Part shown: positions 5,903 to 11,862 of the stretch, piece after piece | Position numbering within the stretch: the stretch's first letter is position 1 | How the letters are laid out: each line of letters opens with the position of its first letter | Source of the DNA: Gammaproteobacteria bacterium | GTDB taxonomy: Bacteria > Pseudomonadota > Gammaproteobacteria > Enterobacterales > Kangiellaceae | Assembly: GCA_013372875.1 (NCBI GenBank) | Contig: JABXIW010000256.1 | Location: 1-11,862, forward strand | Length of the DNA: 11,862 bases | Direction: 5' to 3' | Translations under genes and position numbers: made by a program | Notes under the pieces: model-generated | The model's input: only the letters and a program-made list of their open reading frames with translations | The model's database searches: none | Told to the model about the DNA's origin: nothing

Positions 5903-7117
5903 TTAATGAGCTGTCCACTCAACTTGTGATAAGTCGATACCTTCTTTGTACATATCCCAAAGCGGTGACAACTCACGCAAACGGCCAATGCCGTCATTAA
6001 TTTGTGCTAAGGCGTAATCCACTTCTTCTTCCGTGGTAAAACGGCCAATGGTAAAACGGATCGAGCTGTGCGCCAACTCATCGTCACGACCTAGCGCTCT
6101 TAATACATAAGATGGTTCCAAACTGGCCGAAGTACAAGCCGAACCTGAAGAAACCGCCAAATCTTTAAGCGCCATAATTAAAGATTCACCTTCAACGAAA
6201 TTGAAACTGACATTCAAGATACCAGCAACGCGTTGAGTTTCATGGCCATTCAGATAGACTTCTTCCATATCCTTAACGCCATTCCATAAGCGCTCGCGCA
6301 GCTTGATAATGCGTGCATTATCTTTTTCCATATCTTCTTTAGCAATACGGGCGGCTTCGCCCATACCAACGATTTGGTGGGTCGCCAAAGTGCCCGAACG
6401 CATACCACGCTCATGGCCACCGCCGTGCATTTGCGCTTCAATACGCACACGAGGCTTACGACGCACATATAAAGCGCCAATACCTTTAGGGCCATACATT
6501 TTATGACCTGAAATCGACATCAAATCAACTTTAGTCTTAGTGATATCGATTGGTAATTTACCCGCAGATTGAGCCGCATCCACATGGAACATGATTTTAC
6601 GCGAACGGCACATCTCGCCAATCGCATCAATATCCTGAACCACTCCAGTTTCGTTGTTGACATGCATCACGCTTACAAGCACCGTATCGTCACGCATCGC
6701 TGCTTCTAACGCTGCTAAATCTAATAAACCGTCTTCTTGCACGTCCATATAGGTAACTTCAAAACCTTCACGTTCAAGCTGACGCGCCGTATCTAAAACT
6801 GCTTTATGCTCAGTTTTAACGGTAATAATGTGCTTACCTTTCTTTTGATAGAAATGAGCTACGCCTTTAATGGCCAGGTTATCTGACTCAGTGGCACCAG
6901 AAGTCCAAACGATTTCACGAGGATCGGCATTAATTAAGTCAGCAACATGCGCACGCGCATCATCTACCGCTTCTTCCGCCGCCCAACCGAACTTGTGCGA
7001 ACGCGATGCAGGATTACCATAAATCCCCTCAACGCCCATATATTGAACCATCTTATCCACAACACGCGGATCGATGGGCGTAGTCGCAGCATAATCAAAA
7101 TAGATGGGTAACTTCAT
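5903..7117 (-). CDS. iscS: Cysteine desulfurase IscS
   Basis: This PLP enzyme converts cysteine to alanine and transfers the persulfide sulfur to IscU and other acceptors such as tRNA thiolation factors. The 404-aa protein has the PLP-binding lysine in [12 protein letters not shown], the HVDAAQS motif that contacts the cofactor, and the catalytic Cys328 on the mobile loop [10 protein letters not shown]. The C-terminus [14 protein letters not shown], used for IscU docking, is intact. I chose the ATG at 7117 because [14 protein letters not shown] matches E. coli IscS and gives the same length, with GAAGAGAAG directly upstream. A frame extended to 7159 would add 14 unmatched residues. iscR ends 42 bases upstream. 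Confidence 0.98.
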   Translation of the reverse strand: MKLPIYFDYAATTPIDPRVVDKMVQYMGVEGIYGNPASRSHKFGWAAEEAVDDARAHVADLINADPREIVWTSGATESDNLAIKGVAHFYQKKGKHIITVKTEHKAVLDTARQLEREGFEVTYMDVQEDGLLDLAALEAAMRDDTVLVSVMHVNNETGVVQDIDAIGEMCRSRKIMFHVDAAQSAGKLPIDITKTKVDLMSISGHKMYGPKGIGALYVRRKPRVRIEAQMHGGGHERGMRSGTLATHQIVGMGEAARIAKEDMEKDNARIIKLRERLWNGVKDMEEVYLNGHETQRVAGILNVSFNFVEGESLIMALKDLAVSSGSACTSASLEPSYVLRALGRDDELAHSSIRFTIGRFTTEEEVDYALAQINDGIGRLRELSPLWDMYKEGIDLSQVEWTAH

Positions 7118-7159
7118 TTTCTTCTCTTCACTTAAATAAAAATCAATACAAAAATACAA

Positions 7160-7648
7160 TCAACTCAGAAAAATCAACTCGTCTTCGCCAATTTTCCCTG
7201 ATAAAGCCTCATTAGCAGCGTCCTGACGCCCTGCCACTTTCTTAACAAAACGGCGCTTAACTACTTGCTCTAGGCTAATACCACTTAAAAACTGATAAAT
7301 TTGGTCGGATAATTCCGCCCATAGCTGGTGAGACAAACAATGCTCACCATCCTGACATCCACCCTTGCCTTTGCAACGAGTCGCATCAATCGGCTCATTC
7401 ACCGCCAAAACCACATCCGCCACCGTAATTCGGTTCGCTGGACGCTGTAACTCATAACCGCCACCTGGGCCGCGAATACTATCGACTAAATTAGCTTTTC
7501 GCAACTTAGAAAACAGCTGCTCTAGGTACGAAAGGGATATATCCTGCCTTCCCGAAATTTCAGACAAACTAATAGGCCCACTTCCAGAATGAAGCGCCAA
7601 ATCAAGCATCGCTGTCACCGCATAACGGCCTTTTGTACTTAATTTCAT
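7160..7648 (-). CDS. iscR: Fe-S cluster-sensing transcription regulator IscR
   Basis: This Rrf2-family regulator (162 aa) represses the isc operon in its [2Fe-2S] form and controls other promoters in the apo form. The winged helix-turn-helix covers about residues 1-70, with SLSYLEQLFSKLRK as the recognition region and GPGGGY in the wing. The ligands Cys92, Cys98, Cys104 and His107 are all present in TRCKGKGGCQDGEHCLSH, as in E. coli. The C-terminal 40 residues are variable, as usual. It is the first gene of the operon and very probably autoregulated through the operator at 7712-7736. No clear Shine-Dalgarno sequence precedes the ATG, but the conserved MKLSTKGRYAVTAMLD fixes the start. Confidence 0.97.
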   Translation of the reverse strand: MKLSTKGRYAVTAMLDLALHSGSGPISLSEISGRQDISLSYLEQLFSKLRKANLVDSIRGPGGGYELQRPANRITVADVVLAVNEPIDATRCKGKGGCQDGEHCLSHQLWAELSDQIYQFLSGISLEQVVKRRFVKKVAGRQDAANEALSGKIGEDELIFLS

Positions 7649-7703
7649 GAATAAATGTCGTTCGGGTTAGAAAAACTAAATAAAAGCGGATTTCGATAGT
7701 GAA

Positions 7704-7732
7704 ATTATCTCAATTCCGAGTAATTTAGTCAA
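7704..7732 (-). promoter_or_regulatory. isc operon promoter (PiscR)
   Basis: On the minus strand, TTGACT (7727-7732) and GATAAT (7704-7709) stand exactly 17 bases apart, close to the sigma-70 consensus. Transcription would start near 7697, giving a leader of about 50 nt before iscR. The -35 box lies inside the predicted IscR operator. Confidence 0.85.
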
Positions 7733-7736
7733 GAAT
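7712..7736 (-). promoter_or_regulatory. IscR type 1 operator
   Basis: Read on the minus strand, this 25-mer agrees with the remembered E. coli type 1 consensus (ATASYYGACTRWWWYAGTCRRSTAT, given here in parts) at about 20 of 25 positions. The half sites are CTTGACT and ACTCGG around a 4-base AT centre. It covers the -35 box and spacer of the isc promoter, as expected for repression by holo-IscR. Confidence 0.7.
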
Positions 7737-7780
7737 TTGATTGAGGCGTATTATGCGCTTAAAATTAATCATGCCAAATG

Positions 7781-7789
7781 TGGTATAAG
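7781..7789 (+). promoter_or_regulatory. Extended -10 promoter of the accessory gene
   Basis: TGGTATAAG is an extended -10 element (TGn plus TATAAG). No convincing -35 lies upstream, which extended -10 promoters tolerate. A start near 7796 leaves about 30 nt before the ATG at 7827. Confidence 0.45.
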
Positions 7790-7826
7790 CAGAGTAGCAA
7801 AATGGATTCAAGAAAAAGGCCTAATA

Positions 7827-8513
7827 ATGAGAAAAGAACACAGGGAAGATGAAGCATTTGCTCAAAAACACCTAGAGATGTTTTTGAGCCATGAAAAAAG
7901 TTGCTACAAGTTTGATCTGTCACATAAAGACAAACCTGACCTTTTATTTCTAAAAGATAATGAAAGAAGGATTGGTTGTGAACTTGTAACAATCACAGTA
8001 GAGAAATTAATGAAATGGACAAATACTAAGAGCAAAATACAAAAAGATCACGTATATAAAATATCAATTCCATATGAACCCCATATGTGGATTCAAAAAG
8101 CAATCATAGAAAAAAATAAAAAAATTGATGGATATATAAAGAATGCAAATCTAGATGAATGCTGGCTTTTATTGCACTGTGGTGATAATAGCAGGAACTG
8201 GTTTTATAAAAACGAAGAGTATTTACTCAATGTTTATACATATATCGCATCGAATTTAAAGCATAGGTTTGTTCGAGTTTTATTTTTGTATAGAGATCAA
8301 TTAATATACGAACTGAAAACAGAAGAAGGGGCAAAACTTCCAGCCCCCAAATACCCTATAACTCAAAAAGGCTTTCGTACAATAGAGATTTCAGAAATAC
8401 CAACAGTTCTAACTAATCATGACCGAACAATAGAAATTAGTAAATTACCAGTCGCTGATGAAATAAAGTTACCCTTTCTTGATCCAACCTTTAAAATAAA
8501 GAGAAATGTATAA
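7827..8513 (+). CDS. AT-rich accessory protein, possibly PD-(D/E)XK nuclease-like
   Basis: I do not recognise this 228-aa protein. The N-terminal 60 residues contain an early acidic residue (Glu9), then Pro37-Asp38 (DKPDLLFL) and, 14 residues on, Glu52 in IGCELVTIT. This E...PD...E-x-[VK] pattern resembles PD-(D/E)XK nuclease cores, but the usual lysine is replaced by Val54, so the call is tentative. Near the C-terminus RTIEISEIP and RTIEISKLP form a short duplication. No signal peptide or membrane segment is visible. The ATG at 7827 is chosen for AAGG seven bases upstream and an extended -10 box at 7781. The frame could open at a TTG (7737), but that lies inside the IscR operator. Base composition is much more AT-rich than in its neighbours, with many AAA, ATA and AAT codons, which suggests recent transfer. 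Confidence 0.75.
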   Translation: MRKEHREDEAFAQKHLEMFLSHEKSCYKFDLSHKDKPDLLFLKDNERRIGCELVTITVEKLMKWTNTKSKIQKDHVYKISIPYEPHMWIQKAIIEKNKKIDGYIKNANLDECWLLLHCGDNSRNWFYKNEEYLLNVYTYIASNLKHRFVRVLFLYRDQLIYELKTEEGAKLPAPKYPITQKGFRTIEISEIPTVLTNHDRTIEISKLPVADEIKLPFLDPTFKIKRNV

Positions 8514-8654
8514 GAAGATAGAAGATATCTAAATATTATTAGATTGTGTATAGAGCTCTTGTCTAATGAAATCAACTTAAAAAACACAATTGAGTGGACC
8601 GGGTATACCTTTTACTTAATTAGACAGCATTGTAGATACTCGCCGGCCTTACTT
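8514..8654. other. AT-rich intergenic stretch with small inverted repeats
   Basis: No gene is supported here. TCTAA/TTAGA form a small hairpin at 8528-8543. TGTCTAAT (8560-8567) pairs with ATTAGACA (8619-8626) across 51 bases. No T-run follows, so a terminator for the upstream gene is not evident. Confidence 0.35.
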
Positions 8655-8663
8655 TGATATAAT
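8655..8663 (+). promoter_or_regulatory. Extended -10 promoter of the VF530-family gene
   Basis: TGATATAAT is a perfect extended -10 element (TGn plus TATAAT). The -35 region is poor. Transcription would start near 8670, about 37 bases before the start codon. Confidence 0.6.
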
Positions 8664-8706
8664 AGAACCCATCAGTCTCAATCTACCTGCAAATTGGGCA
8701 AGTCTC

Positions 8707-9162
8707 TTGAATAACGAACTGAACTACAAAAGCAACCCTCTTAATGGCGTCAGCCTAAAGCAATTAGTCACTGAAATTGTCGAACACTATGACTATGAGA
8801 TTTTGCATGCTTATTTAAACTTAAATTGCTTTAAGTCCAACCCTAGCATAGCTTCCAGTGTTAATTTCCTAAAAAAAGCCGAATGGGCGCGGGAAAAGGT
8901 GGAAGGTTTTTATTTATATCAATATAAGAATATGCCAACGCCCTCTTACGAGCAAAGAGAAATACCGCCAAGAGATCGTGTTTTCCCAGAAGATCAAGTC
9001 CCCGGTGAACCAAGGGAACTCTCTTTAGAAGAAGCCGAGCAATTACGAGCACAAAGTGCTAGAAAAGCCGATAATTATCGAAACGATTCAGCAAACCGAG
9101 AAAAAGCAAAGAAAAGCCCAAACTTAAAAAACAATCCTTGGGCTAAATATAGAAACAAATAA
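8707..9162 (+). CDS. VF530/DUF2132 family DNA-binding protein with charged C-terminal extension
   Basis: Residues 7-72 of this 151-aa protein match the VF530 family (DUF2132), small helical proteins related in fold to DNA-binding proteins. The signature runs SNPLNGVSLKQLV, then CFKSNPSIASSVNFLKKAEWAR and EKVEGFYLYQ. Typical members are about 75-80 residues. Here roughly 75 more follow, hydrophilic and charged (EELSLEEAEQL-like, then lysine- and asparagine-rich), ending NNPWAKYRNK and probably disordered. The start is a TTG with only a weak GGGC upstream. No ATG or GTG precedes it in frame, and the VF530 domain begins six residues in, so it is probably right. The biological role of the family is poorly known. 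It is convergent with the beta-helix protein gene. Confidence 0.85.
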   Translation: MNNELNYKSNPLNGVSLKQLVTEIVEHYDYEILHAYLNLNCFKSNPSIASSVNFLKKAEWAREKVEGFYLYQYKNMPTPSYEQREIPPRDRVFPEDQVPGEPRELSLEEAEQLRAQSARKADNYRNDSANREKAKKSPNLKNNPWAKYRNK

Positions 9163-9171
9163 TTAACGGAC

Positions 9172-9209
9172 AAAAAAGCCAGCTTAAACAAAAGAGTTAA
9201 AGCTGGCTT
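9172..9209 (-). terminator. Rho-independent terminator of the beta-helix protein gene
   Basis: AAGCCAGCTT (9176-9185) pairs with AAGCTGGCTT (9200-9209) as a 10-base stem. On the minus strand it is followed by a run of six T (complement of 9172-9177). It ends transcripts arriving from the right. The plus-strand side lacks a T-run, so it is a weaker stop for the VF530-family gene. Confidence 0.88.
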
Positions 9210-9227
9210 ATTGGCAGAGTAACTAGA

Positions 9228-10493
9228 TCATATCTGCTCTACATTCTCTAAATCTAATCCGCCGATGGTCGATTTACGAACTTTTACTTTTCCTTTACCC
9301 GCATCTTCTTGTTCGATTTTTAGCAGCTCATCATCGCCACCAATCATCAAACTTTTAACCACTTTGACATCAACATTGCCATTATCCGCTTCTTCAAGTT
9401 CAATGCCTTCTTTGCTGCCGTTATTATCAAAAGTAAAGATATTGCGCAGTACTGCTATTAAATCACCAGCACCCTCTTCCGACATTTTAAAGGCTTCATC
9501 TTGATTGCCGATAGCTTGGGTATCAATCACGGTGGAATCAATATTACCGCCATCTTCTTCGTCAAAGTCTAAACCTTCGTCAAAGTTATACATCACTTGG
9601 CTATTAGTCACTCGGCTGATTAGGTCGCCTTCGCCAGCTTCATCGATATCAAAACCATCATCGACATCGCGATCGCCATCATCATCACATGGAGTGCCTT
9701 CAAATACGGTGACCAGATTGCAATATTCACCATTTCGATTGAATTGGCTACCACTAACATGGCTGATGACATCGCCATTATTGCCTTCATCCAATTCAAC
9801 GCCATCGGCGCCTACATTAGTAAAGATTGAGTCTTTTGCGGTAAAATAGATACTACCTTCGCCGCGCTCATCGACTCTAACGCCATCCGCATCAGCTCGG
9901 CCAAAGCCAACTTTGTCCACATGAACATTGGTCAATTTAACAGCCACCGAAGCAGCAGAACCATCACCTGCGCCACCGCTACCTGAGCCACAATCATCAC
10001 CAAAACTACAGTCGGAAATATGAATGCCGTGATGGCCAACGCCAGTTAAGAAGACATTACGAAACTCCGCCGTGACCATATCTGTAGCCGCTGGAGAAAT
10101 ATTGACTTCGATACCTTTGCCGCCCATAGGATTGGTCGGATCATCATTAACGCCATCAAAACTACCAATCAGGTTAAGATCCGTCACTAGCAAATCACCT
10201 GCTCCGCTAATGCTCAGAATGTCTGTATTGGGATCGATAGCAGTAGCATCGATAGTTTGCCCAGCACCAAAAATGTGCAGTTTGTGAGGATTGTTATAAG
10301 TTAAAGTTTTTTCAAGTTTAATCAGTTGCACTTTAGAACTGATATGAACGGTTTGGCTGCCGCTTGCTAGTGCTGCACGTAATGAGCCTGCACCAGAATC
10401 ATTGCCATTTGTGACAATAGCACTTGATGCCGCAACATCGCAGCTAAAAGCCATAACGCCCAAGCCGAATAATAGAATTCCTAATTGTTTCAT
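9228..10493 (-). CDS. Exported acidic beta-helix repeat protein
   Basis: This 421-aa protein begins with a Sec signal peptide (hydrophobic core GILLFGLGVMAF, probable cleavage after VAA or ASSA). Next comes VTNGNDSGAGSLRAALASG, the motif that opens many secreted right-handed parallel beta-helix proteins. Repeat units of about 27 residues fill the second half: D-x-G-[VFLI]-x-[VLI]-[DE]-E, then G-[DN]-[VLI], recurring at least six times to the C-terminus. Several are strongly acidic. One unit carries an insertion with Cys258 and Cys269 followed by DDDGDRDVDD (270-279), like a calcium-binding thrombospondin type 3 or EF-hand loop. An earlier glycine-rich loop also contains two cysteines. The ATG at 10493 is preferred: GGAG lies nine bases upstream and overlaps the GTG that would otherwise extend the frame to 10508. 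No anchor or catalytic site is identified. The role is unknown, perhaps surface or calcium-dependent adhesion. Confidence 0.85.
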   Translation of the reverse strand: MKQLGILLFGLGVMAFSCDVAASSAIVTNGNDSGAGSLRAALASGSQTVHISSKVQLIKLEKTLTYNNPHKLHIFGAGQTIDATAIDPNTDILSISGAGDLLVTDLNLIGSFDGVNDDPTNPMGGKGIEVNISPAATDMVTAEFRNVFLTGVGHHGIHISDCSFGDDCGSGSGGAGDGSAASVAVKLTNVHVDKVGFGRADADGVRVDERGEGSIYFTAKDSIFTNVGADGVELDEGNNGDVISHVSGSQFNRNGEYCNLVTVFEGTPCDDDGDRDVDDGFDIDEAGEGDLISRVTNSQVMYNFDEGLDFDEEDGGNIDSTVIDTQAIGNQDEAFKMSEEGAGDLIAVLRNIFTFDNNGSKEGIELEEADNGNVDVKVVKSLMIGGDDELLKIEQEDAGKGKVKVRKSTIGGLDLENVEQI

Positions 10494-10541
10494 TGTATTG
10501 CTCTCCACTAGAATTTATTGACGCATTCATAGTAAAGAGCA

Positions 10542-10571
10542 ATTATGACGAACTGATTAACCCTAAGTTAA
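10542..10571 (-). promoter_or_regulatory. Possible promoter of the beta-helix protein gene
   Basis: On the minus strand TTAACT (10566-10571) and CATAAT (10542-10547) are 18 bases apart. The start would be near 10535, about 42 bases before the ATG. The match is moderate, and read-through from the TPR gene is an alternative. Confidence 0.3.
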
Positions 10572-10600
10572 AGAGTCGTTACAGTTATTGTAAGTCACCG

Positions 10601-11620
10601 TTAGTGTGCCATTTCTTCTAGCAAAGAACTTATTTTGGATTTAAGTGACCTATCGTCAGTATCAGATTTAAGCGTTTTTAGTGTGTTCAATGACACGGCT
10701 TTATCTCCTTTCAGCAATTGCAATTGAGCTAATCTAAAGTTAACCCAATCTGCTGGAATCGTTTTATTCTCTGCACTTAACTGTGCATAGTGCTGAATAC
10801 TAGCAATCCCTAATTCTAGCTCTCGGCGTGATTCAGCGGCTAATTTGGCAACTTGGTAATAACGCATGGCTGAGAATTCACTGATTGCTTCTTCGTTCTG
10901 CATATCGATAGACAAAATAGTATCAAGCGCTTTTGAGTAATGGCGATTATTTGATAACAACATGGCATAGTCATATTTAAATTGCTCGTTATTAGCAGAA
11001 GATTGCTCCTTTAAAGCAGCCTGATAACGCTGCTCTAACAGCTGCAAATCGCCTTTATCGATGAGTCTTTGACTCTCGAAAGAAAAGGCGAGCTTTTTAT
11101 TCACGACTCTAAGTTGTTCAATCAAAGCTGGAATTGATTCCTTCTCGCCACCAGCCATGACGGGCGCTTGTTGATGAAATCGGATCAACCCAATGATTGA
11201 TGCTTGATGCTTGGGATCGATTTTAAGCGCTTGCTCAAAGTAGCCCTTAGTATCTCTAGCATAACCGAGCTGACTGAAGATATTGGCTTGCCGAGCTTGT
11301 TCGCCAGCAATTCGTCCTGCCATGAAGTAGTGTTCAGGATCATTTGAGGAGTGCTTTAGCACTTGTTCAATATAATCTTCAGCATCATCTAACCGCTTGG
11401 TATTCAACGCTACTTTTGCCAAGCCAAACAAACCTTGCGTTTGATACTCTTGAGTGGTGGTGAGCTGTGAAAACAAACCCTCAGCCACATCTAGCTGATC
11501 ATTAGCCAAGGCCTCTTGAGCTTTTTGTAGTGTTTCATCGTTGGCTTTGAGCGCAGCTGTAAATAACAAGCTAGTAGCAATCAAAAGGCTTAGCCAGATT
11601 AATGTTTTTTTGAAATTCAT
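10601..11620 (-). CDS. Exported tetratricopeptide repeat protein
   Basis: The 339-aa protein starts with a signal peptide (Lys-rich MNFKK, a long hydrophobic core, cleavage probably near LKAND). TPR-like helical pairs follow. Examples are the stretch from ETLQKAQEALANDQ to about residue 48, GLFGLAKVALNTKRLDDAEDYIEQ, and GYFEQALKIDPKHQASIIGL, with the usual alanine and glycine positions and a terminal proline in DP. The C-terminal part remains helical and may contain degenerate repeats. TPR proteins mediate protein-protein contacts, and export suggests a periplasmic scaffold or lipid/peptide handling role, but no partner can be named. AAAGGA lies close before the ATG. The beta-helix protein gene begins 107 bases downstream on the same strand, so the two may be co-transcribed. 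Confidence 0.82.
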   Translation of the reverse strand: MNFKKTLIWLSLLIATSLLFTAALKANDETLQKAQEALANDQLDVAEGLFSQLTTTQEYQTQGLFGLAKVALNTKRLDDAEDYIEQVLKHSSNDPEHYFMAGRIAGEQARQANIFSQLGYARDTKGYFEQALKIDPKHQASIIGLIRFHQQAPVMAGGEKESIPALIEQLRVVNKKLAFSFESQRLIDKGDLQLLEQRYQAALKEQSSANNEQFKYDYAMLLSNNRHYSKALDTILSIDMQNEEAISEFSAMRYYQVAKLAAESRRELELGIASIQHYAQLSAENKTIPADWVNFRLAQLQLLKGDKAVSLNTLKTLKSDTDDRSLKSKISSLLEEMAH

Positions 11621-11709
11621 TGTTTTTCCTTTATTAAGTCGATAAAGACTAAAATCTATTGGTATTGTATAGACTTAACCTCTTAAAAATCATTTTGAGA
11701 GTAATTATT

Positions 11710-11862
11710 CTAAGAATTAACTGTTTTGACTTTATTAGAAACAAGCCATTTGATGTTGATAACATTCAGCTTCACAAGCCAATAAAAAGTAAACAGCAAA
11801 CATATTACCGTTGGGGTAAACCAATCGTAGTAGCCGCCTAATATCTTCTGCGCCACAAAGAA
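11710..11862 (-). CDS. C-terminal end of a membrane protein (partial)
   Basis: An open minus-strand frame enters from the right edge and stops at TAG (11710-11712), giving 50 residues. It begins FFVAQKILGGYYDWF, has a hydrophobic segment PTVICLLFTFYWLV of membrane-spanning character, and ends in a short basic tail (NKVKTVNS). Its start lies outside the window. It sits 89 bases upstream of the TPR gene on the same strand and could belong to one transcript. A shadow frame on the plus strand covers the same bases but has no ribosome-binding site. I cannot name the family. Confidence 0.6.
   Translation of the reverse strand, partial: FFVAQKILGGYYDWFTPTVICLLFTFYWLVKLNVINIKWLVSNKVKTVNS

Noticed and set aside
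6250..6495. Cysteine-rich minus-strand frame inside iscS
   Set aside because: It is a shifted frame of a highly conserved gene and has no independent start signal.
7118..7159. N-terminal extension of IscS
   Set aside because: The 14 extra residues match nothing in IscS, and the ATG at 7117 has a good ribosome-binding site and gives the exact family length.
7737..7826. TTG start for the accessory gene
   Set aside because: The TTG lies in the IscR operator and upstream of the likely promoter, while the ATG at 7827 has a well-spaced AAGG.
8590..8626. Possible insertion-sequence end (TGAGTGGACCGGGTATACC)
   Set aside because: No matching inverted end, transposase fragment or target duplication is visible on either side.
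9505..9849. Serine- and proline-rich plus-strand frame opposite the beta-helix gene
   Set aside because: Its composition is the mirror of the Asp/Glu/Gly-rich repeats on the minus strand, and it has no ribosome-binding site.
10494..10508. GTG start for the beta-helix protein
   Set aside because: This GTG overlaps the GGAG ribosome-binding site that serves the ATG at 10493, after which the signal peptide begins normally.
11659..11841. Plus-strand open frame of 60 codons
   Set aside because: It lacks a ribosome-binding site, and the minus strand of the same bases encodes a continuous hydrophobic C-terminal region running off the window edge, which is more protein-like.

Overview
The window looks like gammaproteobacterial chromosome, moderately AT-rich. 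The evidence is a complete eight-gene ISC operon in the E. coli order, with protein lengths and ligand positions almost identical to those of E. coli (IscS 404 aa with Cys328; IscU Cys37/63/106; IscR Cys92/98/104 and His107). A VF530-type protein and CCA-encoding tRNA-Lys genes also fit. A marine group such as Kangiella or a relative is a guess, not something the sequence proves.

Layout: (1) 1-1189: two minus-strand tRNA-Lys copies, the first cut by the window edge, flank a plus-strand pirin gene. A bidirectional terminator separates pirin from the second tRNA. (2) 1348-1795: a small plus-strand secreted protein with a duplicated CX7C motif, convergent with the end of the isc operon. (3) 7648-1799, minus strand: iscR-iscS-iscU-iscA-hscB-hscA-fdx-iscX, driven by a strong promoter with an IscR type 1 operator over its -35 box. 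(4) 7781-8513, plus strand: an AT-rich accessory gene of unknown function, possibly PD-(D/E)XK nuclease-like. (5) 8655-9162, plus strand: a VF530/DUF2132 DNA-binding protein with a charged C-terminal extension. (6) 11862-9228, minus strand: the C-terminal end of a membrane protein, an exported TPR protein, and an exported acidic beta-helix repeat protein that ends at a clear terminator.

How the genes work together: IscS takes sulfur from cysteine and passes it to the IscU scaffold. Ferredoxin supplies electrons. HscA and HscB release the cluster from IscU through its LPPVK motif. IscA acts as a carrier, IscX tunes IscS, and IscR, itself a cluster protein, shuts the operon off when clusters are plentiful.

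The most unusual structure is a pair of large nested inverted repeats (2092-2219 and 5034-5152) inside the isc operon. Each begins at the stop codon of the upstream gene (fdx and iscA). Each has long arms that pair with each other but differ almost completely between the two loci, and each presents nearly the same core (GGAGTTTA, short loop, TAAA, C or T, then a GAC/GACG element). A third, partial core lies beside the first at 2049-2089. This looks like a family of intergenic elements with a conserved core and locus-specific arms.
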